Origin: Anadara kagoshimensis
Taxonomy: Eukaryota; Mollusca; Bivalvia; Arcoida; Arcidae
Length of the DNA: 64,000 nucleotides
Reading direction: 5' to 3'
Assembly: GCA_021292105.1 (NCBI GenBank)
Contig: CM037874.1
Coordinates: 21,511,534 to 21,575,533, forward strand
Made by a program: the position numbers and the translations under genes. Positions 55,874 through 64,000 of the stretch are shown here, piece by piece; positions within the stretch are counted from its first letter, which is position 1, and each line of letters opens with the position of its first letter. Below the pieces are notes generated by a model. The model had not been told where the DNA came from and ran no database searches. It saw nothing but the letters and a program-made list of their open reading frames with translations.

Positions 55874-58800
55874 TCAGGTTGTATCAATTATTTTTGTAAA
55901 TTTGGCTATAAAGAATCCTATAGTGTCATTATTAACAGTTTTTACTGTATCCTCACTGCTTCTAACACAAGGGTCAAAATACTGTAGCTTCTTCAGGTCA
56001 TCCTCTCTGAGTCCATCACAACATCTACCATACCCACCAATGTGTGGCGTCTATAAAACAGAAAGGGTTCATAATTTTATATCTACATTGTACTGTATGG
56101 TCTCCCCATTACCTCTTAATAAATCCTAATTACATTACATGTACTGGTATCAGACTATATTGACTTGAAAATATGATAAAAACAAGCAAATTCAGTGAAT
56201 TAGGATCCCCCCCCCACTAGCAGGTTCTTTTTGTGATTTGCACTTATGTTCGAAGGGCAATAACTCCCAGGAAAATGGGTTAAAGATATGCACATCTCAT
56301 ATCAATGTTGATGCTTTGCACCAGGTTTCATGAAATAGTGCTTGATAGTTAGTGCTTCTTAGTTTTGGAGAATTTGCACAGACGAGAATTTCAGACAGAA
56401 GGAAGGATGGATGAAAAAGGCAGGGATAACAAAAAATCATTCAACACCAATTTATAGCAATGACAGTCATGTGATAATCTAGTTCAGACTTTGTAAACTT
56501 GTTAACAACACCACTGCTGTGGAGTAGAATGGTGGTGTTTTACTTTATTTGTAAAGATTTACCATCAAAATTTTATACAGCTTCCAATGTCACCAGATAG
56601 GTGGTCATCTATATGTTTAAGGGGTTCAAAATAATGTTTTGTAATGGAAGGTCCAGGACTTTTTGCCTTTGTTTTTGGCAGGTCCCACATAAAAGTTTTA
56701 TGGGCAATTATGTAATTATGCAGAAAATCAAGTATTTTTCTGGTAAAAAATGGCAGGTCCATCGGACATTTTAAATATTAAGGGTCCTAATATATACTAG
56801 ACCTCGAGAATTTTGAACCCCTGTATGTACATGTACACAGTAATTGTTCAACTCAAGTCTCAACTTAACAAATACACTACCTGTGATTCCAATTTTAAGT
56901 TTTTAAATGTTCTTAATGCCCATGCTACTTGTTTTTCATTCTCCTCAAGTGTAATTGTACATGTACTGTATACCAAAACTCCACCAGGCTTTAACAGATC
57001 CACTGCCTGAAACATAAGATACGGTTATATCAACTTTTCAAAAACAAGAGTAGTCTCCCTTCCACCATACTATAAATTAATAAGTTATTAAACTGTGATA
57101 CCCAACTCATTCTTAGAGAATTTACTCAAACAAAAAGCCAGTAACTAGAAAAGAATGTTTCCAAAGACCTGGGTCTGGTTTCACAAAGCTTAAGTAAATT
57201 GTAATGATCATTTAGTGCTAATTAGCAGTTAACTCCCTAATCATCAATTAGCTAATACAGTTCAACCTGCCATAAAGGCCACATCTATATAGGTGCTACC
57301 TGCTTATAAATGACAGTAGAACTGCTTCCAAATTGGTCCTTATTCATATTATTTGCACCTGTATATAAAGACTACCTGCCCATAAAGGGCACTTTTACTG
57401 GTTCGATTTTTGGTGGTCTTTATAGACAGGTTTGACTGTAGTAAATTGATTTTTTAATTACTGCAATTGCACAACAGGTATTGTTCTTATTAGTTATAGC
57501 TATCTTATTTTTTAATTTGCATCAGCCAAAGATTTTCCTCACCAAATATGGTTTTATTTGACCCCAAGAGTTTCAGGAGACAAAATACCATTTATGTATA
57601 AATGAAAGCCTGCTTTACGAGCTAGCTATAACCAGAGAAGCTAAAAAATAACATAGCTTCATTCAATAGAGGGTAAGAACATACTGCTATACAAAAGAAT
57701 TCTACAAAAGAATTAATGGAAACTAAGTGTTCAATCTAGAAAGGGCTCTTGTTCTGTAGCCCCAAAAATAATGATTCTGTCCCCTTATACTGTCAGATAG
57801 CCAACCTTAGCCAATGATTTAAATTTTAGTTAAGTTCTGAGTAAGTCTGGTTCAATCTCTCATTTAAAACTTCAATGATGTCAGACATATTACATACATT
57901 GGAGAATAAGATGTAGATGTTCAAATACTGATCTTTTAAAATAAAACGGTAGTTAAGTCATTATATAGACAAAATTTTTAAAGACATGTCCCCAGTTTTT
58001 GTAAGTCCTGGGCCAGAATGACACAACTAAGCTAGTCAATTCTGGATTGAACACAGGGAATCTTAATATAAAAAATAACATTTGAATACTGTAGTTGTTT
58101 TACACCGTAATCAAAAAATTTTCACTTATAATAGGAAACTGGAGTGTTCCAAGAAAACTATGACCTTTTGGCAAGCAAACTGTCAAACTTTCTCTCACTA
58201 GGTTCTTTCCCGAGTTCAGGAATGGTGAAGGGAACTGGAGTATCCAGAGAAAACCACAACATTTAGCAAACAAATTGACAAATTTTCTCATACTAGGATC
58301 TACACTGAGAGGGATTGGACCCTAGGCAGTGAGAGGCACTGGAAATAGTAAACACATACATTTTAAGACCACTGGTAAAAATGTTTTTACAGTTACTTAC
58401 TGGGTTACTGAGGCCTCATAAAGGACCAACTTTACCTTTGTAAATATTTTTCTTTGATAAGTAGGATATGACTTCAAGTTATTGCTATTTAAGTTACTTC
58501 TGTATGCAGGCCTTTGACCTAGGGCACTACACGGTCCATCTAACAATATCCTGTCAATACTGCCTGCTGGATAGGGTGGCCCTCCGGAAAGTTCTACAAA
58601 ACAAAATAATTAAAACTTCCATAATTGTTGCTGGTTTTACTTCATTGGTTAAAACTTTTAATCTAAATTGAATATTTTATCAGCTGTTTTTGAAACAATA
58701 ATTTTTCAGCATGTTTCTACATGCCATAATTTGGTAATATTGAACAAGTCTTGGGCAATGCAAATTTATAGATTTCTTTCTCAAAACTGTTTAAGTTCCA

Positions 58801-61800
58801 ATTAACTACTAGTTATCGGCAGAAATTGTAATTGATGGATCGCTGGCCATGCCAATAATGTTCCGACAAAGCCTCAGAATGCTTGAAATAAACACAAAAA
58901 GAATGAAAAGTCGGCCTGAATTATGGTATTTAATGACGTCACTGACACAAAAACGTCATTAGTTACCATGTCGCTGCTTTGGAGCCGTGATGTTGGCCTG
59001 TGTCGAAAAATAAATGGCATGGCCGGGGATATGTCAATTGATTAAGTAAGACAAAATTTGATTTTCATTGTACTGATTTATATCAGCACATCACTACTGG
59101 ATGAACAAGTTATAACTGAAATGGGATGCCAAAGTGTCCCTAAAACTAACCCTAACTAGGGAATGCATGTGTTCCAAACCATGTGTATAATAAAATTATG
59201 AATATCCAGTGGTACATCTTATCTGACCAAAGATTGTTGCTTTGAACATGGTGAAGTTTCAGAAAAAATTGTTCAATAGTTTTAAAGAAAAGTGGCAGAC
59301 AAAAAGTTCACTGATGAAAAGGAGCCCTTTTCATTTGTGGGACATAATATTTAGTCAGACATAGACATAGAAATTTAAACCTTCAGAATAAGATACGTTT
59401 TTTTCCAGATCTCAGCAACCCTAGAAAAAAAAATCTCTAAAAACTCATCCCTCAGGTTGAGATTTTTTCTTCTCCACTACAAAACATGGATAGATTCTAT
59501 TGATCTTACCTGCTGTATCATCAACAGATTTAGTAGCATCATATACATAGGGTTCAACACAGGTTATCTTCCAATTGTGGCAGTTTTTCTTTATCTTTTC
59601 AATTTTCTGAATAGTTTTATCAAGAGCAATTACTCTTCCCTGAAATAATTAACAAAAAAATTAAATATTTCAAAAATAATTCAAATAAACATGATTAAAA
59701 CTGTGGAAGGCTGGATTTTACAATGGCTGATACCTCAAAGCTAACATCCAGAATAGGATTAGAAGTGGATTAATTTGGATTGTTTTTACAACATTGATAT
59801 GTTTTTTTTCACCAATATGGTACTGTATATGAAGAAAAACTTTCACAGGTTTTGATCTTCTAAGCTATTTTGCAGTAAGAAATTTTCATGGTTTTGACTG
59901 TAGGCAAAGTGTACCAAGGGAAATAAGAAATTTTCGCTGAGAAGATATATTCGTGGTACAAGATTCACCATGAAAATCATGAATATTTTTTGCTTGCGAA
60001 TTTCTTCTTACACAGTATCTGGATTTATCTAAATTGTCAGAAATCATGTTTATTCAATATTCACCATAGAAGAATTGGCAATCCAGTTGTGCTTACACAG
60101 GAATGGGATATCATAATGGTTAATCAAAGTTTCTTTTCTGGTAAAAATACAAAAATCCAATTTTTTTAAAATAGGAACATGTACTTACTTTATTCTTCAT
60201 TAATGTTGCTATGTGAGAAGTTTTACCACCTAGATAAAAAGACAAAAAAGCAATTAAAGCACAAATAAATGGGACTGACCATCTCTATATAGTAAAAGAA
60301 TCTTGACTGGGAAGTGAAGTACCATTTCTCATCTCTCCATTCCATTTTATGAGTGAACAAATCAAGCTATGGTAAAGTTCATTCTCAACTGTCTCTGGTC
60401 CATTTTTATCTCTGTAATTTGACCCTGTATATAAAGGTCATCTTACCAAAGGTCCACTTTAAAAGATTCCTAAAGTGTGACTGTAGCAGTGTTCAATTTT
60501 GAAGGGTACCTTGTGCCATTGACCCCAAAATACAGCAAATGTACTTTATTTCAGAGTTAATTTTAGCATTGTTTTTTTTTTTTGTAATTTCCGGCCTATT
60601 TGCAGACAGGGGTAATATTTGTGGATTTATGAAACTATAAGATTGAAATTCGTGAAACAGATTATGCAGTGTATTGCGCATAGTTTGTCCTCAGACAATA
60701 TCGATGTTGGCTATGTACTTTAATGTGTTACTTTATGCACGGTACAAACTTTCAGGGTGATTCCTATATACCCCCTAAACTTCATTTGTGGGAGGTATAA
60801 CTAAACTTGTAGATATAATTTTGCAACACCAAAAATACTATCTGTGGGCCAATCTTTTTAGTCTTAGTTGAATTTTGAATAAATTCAGTTCTACATCTTT
60901 CCTTTTATTTTTTTTTCTTTTGTAAGCACACTCTCTGTTTTTTTAAGGCCTGGCCCAGGATGACCCCAACAAGGGCATTTCTGGATTGAACTCTGCTGTA
61001 GATGATCTTACCTGGGGCTGCACACATGTCAAGAATTGTCTCCCCTGGTTGTGGATCTAGCACTAGACTACACACTATAGATGGCAGGTTCTGTGGAAAC
61101 ACAAGGTGTGGACAGAACTCCATCAAACTTGGAGCTTCATACAGTGGCTCTGTCATCACAATGCCAACACCACTAGAATAAACAAAAACGAGACTTCAGC
61201 AGTTATTTAAGAAACAAAATATCCCTAACATCCCTTTTGGTGATTTTACCCTGACCTCTGACCTACACACCTAAATTTGGTATTCAACACATGTCTCACG
61301 TTAATATACATCCAAAGATGTGGAAGTCACAATTTGACCATGTAAACCTAATGACCTTGACCTCTGACCTACACATCAAAATTTGGTATGCAACACATTG
61401 TCTCATGTTGATATACATCCAAAGATGTGAAAGTTACAATTTGACCATGTAAACTTTACCACTGACTTACCGGTACACACCTAACTTTGGTATTTGACAC
61501 ATGCACTCACGCTGTTTCACATTTGTTCCAAGTTTGAATTGAGTTGAGTAATGGTACTTAATGTCCAAGTCAAGAATATTTCACTTATCTAGACATGTTG
61601 CCAGTTGTAGGCAAAGGTAAAGAAATATTGCCTGTGATGTGGCAATGATGGCATTATATAGCAGGGTTCTTTATCATGCCATGTCTACCATGACACAGGA
61701 CTTCATTTATTTTAAGTTCCCATTCGAAAGAACTGTGACTTTTATTTCATTATGCCAAGTGCTTGGCTAAAGAACAGTCACTACCCACTTTCAAGTCTTG

Positions 61801-63957
61801 AGTATCACCCCATTAGGGTTTGAACCCACGACCTCCCACTTTAGTTCCAAGATTTACCAAATACCATCCATAATTGTGGAAGTTATGGAGCAGACATGAT
61901 ATTGGGTTAGACAGACAGGTGAACATACAGAAAAGACACTATGACAAATTATTGATGTCTAAAACAAAGTTCTGTGGGTCCGGGATTGTCCCCTTATACG
62001 ATCACCCTTCTATTCTGATGACAAACCTACCTTAAATCTTTCCCAGAACAATACAATTCCTCTCTGCTGACTTTAGTGACACCATTACCAACATATATCT
62101 TCTTGCCAGTAAATGGCTTTATTAAACCTCTTCTACACTGACCATCCACATCTGAGTATACCGACACTTTGTCACCAACTTGCATTCCTAGAGAAAATAA
62201 CATACGTACATGTAGTGGGGTTTGTGGCTGTACCAATTGACGTATCGTCGACCACGCCCATAATGTTCCGACACTGGCTGCCATCACGGTACCAAAGCAG
62301 CGTCACGGCAACTAATGACGTACTAGTGTCAGTGATGTCATTAAATGGCACTATTCAGCCCGAGTTTTCATTCTTTTTTGCATGTAAATAAAGCATCCGG
62401 ACATTCGACAGAACATTGTGGGCGTGGCTGGCGAGACATCAATTATGTGATACCCCCTAACCTCTAGCATGCACTGAGACACGGGACCTCAGTTTTCAGT
62501 CTCATCCAAAAGACTATACTAGTAATTTAGCTTTTTACAGCTCCTCTATTATGGACAGGAGATGAAAATCATCTTAGAACATTTCCAAGTCCCGAGTGAG
62601 GTTCAAACCCACAACACTTGACTTCAAAGGCAAGTGACAGTACCACTTGGCCATGTCCACCCCTAACCATACCTTGGTTGTTCAACACATTTCATTTTGG
62701 GGGTTTCTATTCCATCTTGCTAGTAATGCCATACACTGAAAGGATCTTATAATGTTTGTTTAAAATCAGGAAATACCTGTAGATCCAGATTTAAGTAAAT
62801 TATCCATGATTTTTTATTTTTTAAAATATGTTTGTAAACATATTAGTTGTAGTGTTGTACTAATTGCCGCCCATGCTTTTTATGTTCCGACACTGGCCAC
62901 CATCACGGTACCATCATGGTACCAAAGCAGCATCATGGCAACAACCGGTAATCACATACTAGTGTCAGTGACATCATTAATTGGCAAAATGCTGTCCGAT
63001 TTTCATTCTTTTTGAGTTTATTTCAAGCATGCGGTGCCTTTGTCGGAGTGGCCGGTGATCTGTCAATTTTACTGTTTTCCGCTGTAATGCAGTGGGGCTA
63101 ATTTAAATCAATGGTCAAATACCAAAAATATGATGTTATTACATAAAATTTATGCTACTTTAAGTCTGCATGAATTTACCCAAATTATAATTTCCCCTTA
63201 AATCCCCACAAACTGAAATTAAAACATTTACAACATATAGTGTGAACTCTTGTTTAATTTTATATAACTGAATTATGTGTACCTGTTGGTGCTCCCATAA
63301 TTCCTTGTACAAATATGTCTGCTCCTCTTAGAACAGCCATGCCACAGGCAAGATCAACAATAACCTCTTTATCGGACTACAAAAAATTAATGATATATAA
63401 CCCTTTAAGTAACTGAGGCATATATGCATTAGACCCCTTAGCCACCATGACCCCCATATGTGTACTAGGGCATGCATAAATGTAAGTAGATGTGGATTAC
63501 ATTTTGCACAAAGAACCTTGTTATGTAACCCAAATATCATGAATTTTCAGATAAATCTAAAAAATTTAAAAAGTCCAGAATGAGCAACTCTTTATTCAAC
63601 CAAAAAAAAAGTCTGGTTAACATGAACTCAGAGATCTAAATTTCTGGATAAGTCAAATTATATTTTAGTCCTAATGTCCAATGAATGAGAATTCATGGTT
63701 TTAAAACAAATTCAAAGATATTAATGTTCATTACTGGTAACCTGAATTAAATACAATGAAATATTTTCATTTTTCTAGTGGAGGAACTATTTTCATTTTC
63801 CCGTGCAGTCAGGAATAATAAGATTCCACTGTAATTACGGTAAATGGCTAACTTTATCATGGTGATTGTTTGGTCCTCTACTTTCTATAACTATAACTTC
63901 CGATAGTTCTGGGTGTATATACATCACTGGATCTTCTCTACCTCTGTCTTTATATAT
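55874..63957 (-). CDS. NSUN6: NSUN6-type tRNA (cytosine-5) methyltransferase, 5'-partial, nine exons
   Basis: SAM-dependent enzyme; in human it makes m5C at position 72 of tRNA-Cys and tRNA-Thr, with its PUA domain reading the CCA end. Exons in transcript order: 63957-63853, 63376-63283, 62187-62031, 61172-61012, 60229-60189, 59639-59510, 58593-58436, 57006-56881, 56050-55874 (TGA at 55876-55874). All eight introns have GT/AG borders and the joined 1,149 bases stay in frame, giving 382 residues. PUA domain about 36-118 (VIVDLACGMAVLRGADIFV, GDKVSVYSDVDGQC). SAM-binding LDMCAAPGGKT at 166-176, acidic loop VIALD at 189-193, motif IV LLDGPCS at 246-252 with Cys251, motif VI YSTCT at 295-299 with the catalytic Cys298, and C-terminal DTIGFFIAKF. 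Human NSUN6 has 469 residues; the D/PC/TC residues here are offset by 75, so roughly 75-90 N-terminal residues lie beyond the right edge. The only visible oddity is DGPCS instead of the usual DAPCS. Confidence 0.95.
56205..56440 (+). repeat. Interspersed repeat in NSUN6 intron 8
   Basis: CAATAACTCCCAGGAAAATG, CACCAGGTTTCATGAAATAG and AGACAGAAGGAAGGATGGAT follow the layout of a widespread invertebrate repeat with a GGAYGGAY-type end. A poly-C run precedes it. Confidence 0.45.
57257..57440. mobile_element. MITE-D copy in NSUN6 intron 7
   Basis: The left CAGTTCAACCTGCCATAAAG and right CTTTATAGACAGGTTTGACT with GTAG are inverted ends. Internally GCACCTGTATATAAAGACTA and CCTGCCCATAAAGGGCACTT show the start of module duplication. 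Confidence 0.72.
57441..58105. other. NSUN6 intron 7, no further feature
   Basis: No exon-like or repeat sequence recognised beyond the flanking elements. Confidence 0.45.
58110..58375 (-). mobile_element. SINE type 1, minus strand, internally duplicated
   Basis: The middle module appears twice: AAACTGGAGTGTTCCAAGAA and GAACTGGAGTATCCAGAGAA, each followed by CAAAC...TGACAAA...CTAGG. It then shows GGGATTGGACCCTAGGCAGT (B box complement) and TTTTAAGACCACTGG (A box end). Lies in NSUN6 intron 7. Confidence 0.65.
58830..59041. mobile_element. MITE-B copy 1, NSUN6 intron 6
   Basis: The left ATTGATGGATCGCTGGCCAT with GCC and right GGCATGGCCGGGGATATGTC with AATTGAT are inverted ends. The interior contains GTCGCTGCTTTGGAGCCGTG and TGACGTCACTGACAC. 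Orientation is opposite to copies 2 and 3. Confidence 0.8.
59042..59509. other. NSUN6 intron 6 remainder
   Basis: No supported feature. Confidence 0.4.
59862..60020. mobile_element. MITE-C-like copy, NSUN6 intron 5
   Basis: The left TAAGAAATTTTCATGGTTTT and right GCGAATTTCTTCTTACACAG are roughly inverted. The interior TATTCGTGGTACAAGATTCA resembles MITE-C. Confidence 0.4.
60278..60345 (+). mobile_element. SINE tail fragment, NSUN6 intron 4
   Basis: CATCTCTATATAGTAAAAGA with ATCTTGACTGGGAAGTGAAG is a diverged copy of the shared SINE tail. Confidence 0.5.
60346..61011. other. NSUN6 intron 4 remainder
   Basis: Contains a MITE-D-like fragment (CCCTGTATATAAAGGTCATC, 60423-60487) and nothing else recognised. 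The 84-codon frame running from exon 4 into this intron is read-through past the donor site. Confidence 0.4.
61244..61500 (+). repeat. Three-unit tandem repeat, ~105 bp, NSUN6 intron 3
   Basis: AATTTGGTATTCAACACATG-type starts recur at about 61273, 61380 and 61484. ACATCCAAAGATGTG and ACAATTTGACCATGTAAAC are shared by the first two units. Confidence 0.75.
61545..61840 (-). mobile_element. SINE type 2, minus strand, NSUN6 intron 3
   Basis: In complement: AGTCAAGAATATTTCACTTA (tail), GCAGGGTTCTTTATCATGCC, TTTTAAGTTCCCATTCGAAA, CAGTCACTACCCACTTTCAA, and TAGGGTTTGAACCCACGACC (B box). Confidence 0.78.
62235..62446. mobile_element. MITE-B copy 2, NSUN6 intron 2
   Basis: The left AATTGACGTATCGTCGACCA with CGCC and right GGGCGTGGCTGGCGAGACAT with CAATTA are inverted ends. 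The interior includes CCATCACGGTACCAAAGCAG and TAATGACGTACTAGTGTCAG. Confidence 0.82.
62470..62665 (-). mobile_element. tRNA-derived SINE-like element, third type
   Basis: On the minus strand GTGGACATGGCCAAGTGGTA is an A-box-like start and GTGGGTTTGAACCTCACTCG a B box. The downstream body (GGACAGGAGATGAAAATCAT in complement) does not match types 1 or 2 and lacks their tail. Confidence 0.5.
62861..63068. mobile_element. MITE-B copy 3, NSUN6 intron 2
   Basis: The left end is eroded (TAATTGCCGCCCATGC) and the right GGAGTGGCCGGTGATCTGTC with AATT is better kept. The interior CACGGTACCATCATGGTACC shows a small internal duplication of the GGTACCA block relative to copy 2. Confidence 0.78.
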
Positions 63958-64000
63958 CTGCAATAAATGTATTTATATTTTCAATTTATAAACAATAAAA

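Noticed and set aside
60905-61159. 84-codon frame as an independent gene
   Set aside because: It is NSUN6 exon 4 read through its splice donor at 61010-61011 into intron 4.
62027-62287. 86-codon frame as an independent gene
   Set aside because: It is NSUN6 exon 3 extended upstream through the acceptor into MITE-B copy 2; the N-terminal residues are MITE-derived.

Overview
The window is eukaryotic and AT-rich, with intron-containing genes, long gene-poor stretches and a very dense population of short non-autonomous repeats. The two recognisable genes are animal genes. The SINEs, palindromic MITEs, MITE-like tandem arrays and CR1/jockey-type LINEs resemble those of mollusc genomes, most likely a bivalve. 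That taxonomic call is inference, because no mitochondrial, rRNA or other diagnostic marker is present.

There are two host protein-coding genes. (1) A single-exon Twist-family bHLH transcription factor lies on the minus strand at 30040-30633, complete, with a bHLH domain and a C-terminal WR (Twist) box. (2) An NSUN6-type tRNA m5C methyltransferase lies on the minus strand at 55874-63957. I resolved it into nine in-frame exons with canonical GT/AG junctions; they encode the C-terminal 382 residues (end of the N-terminal region, PUA domain, full methyltransferase domain and stop). The first exon(s) lie beyond the right edge of the window.

Transposon-derived coding sequence: a 5'-truncated CR1/jockey-type LINE (25168-27074) with an open reverse-transcriptase reading frame and a 13-bp target-site duplication; the C-terminal remnant of a second LINE (17650-18215, minus); and a deleted hAT-like element (12169-13043) that keeps the first exon of its transposase with a splice donor.

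Layout: 1-18 kb is gene-free and crowded with repeats (MITE family A, repeat families R1 and R2, two types of SINE). 18.9-24.5 kb and 27.2-35.3 kb, which flank the LINE and Twist, are clearly poorer in recognisable repeats and may hold Twist regulatory DNA. 36.9-41 kb holds a young 2,950-bp terminal-inverted-repeat transposon inserted into a degenerate tandem repeat. 41-52.6 kb is again repeat-rich with many (TC)n-associated duplications. 52.7-55.4 kb is a large ~100-bp-period tandem array that appears to be an internally amplified MITE. 55.5-64 kb is NSUN6, whose introns carry SINEs, three copies of MITE family B, and others.

Family labels used here (R1, R2, MITE-A to MITE-E, SINE types 1 and 2) are local names based only on comparisons within this window; none was checked against a repeat library. 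Coordinates of dispersed repeats are approximate to about 10-20 bases; the exons, TIR element, hAT ends, LINE duplication and palindromes were read base by base.
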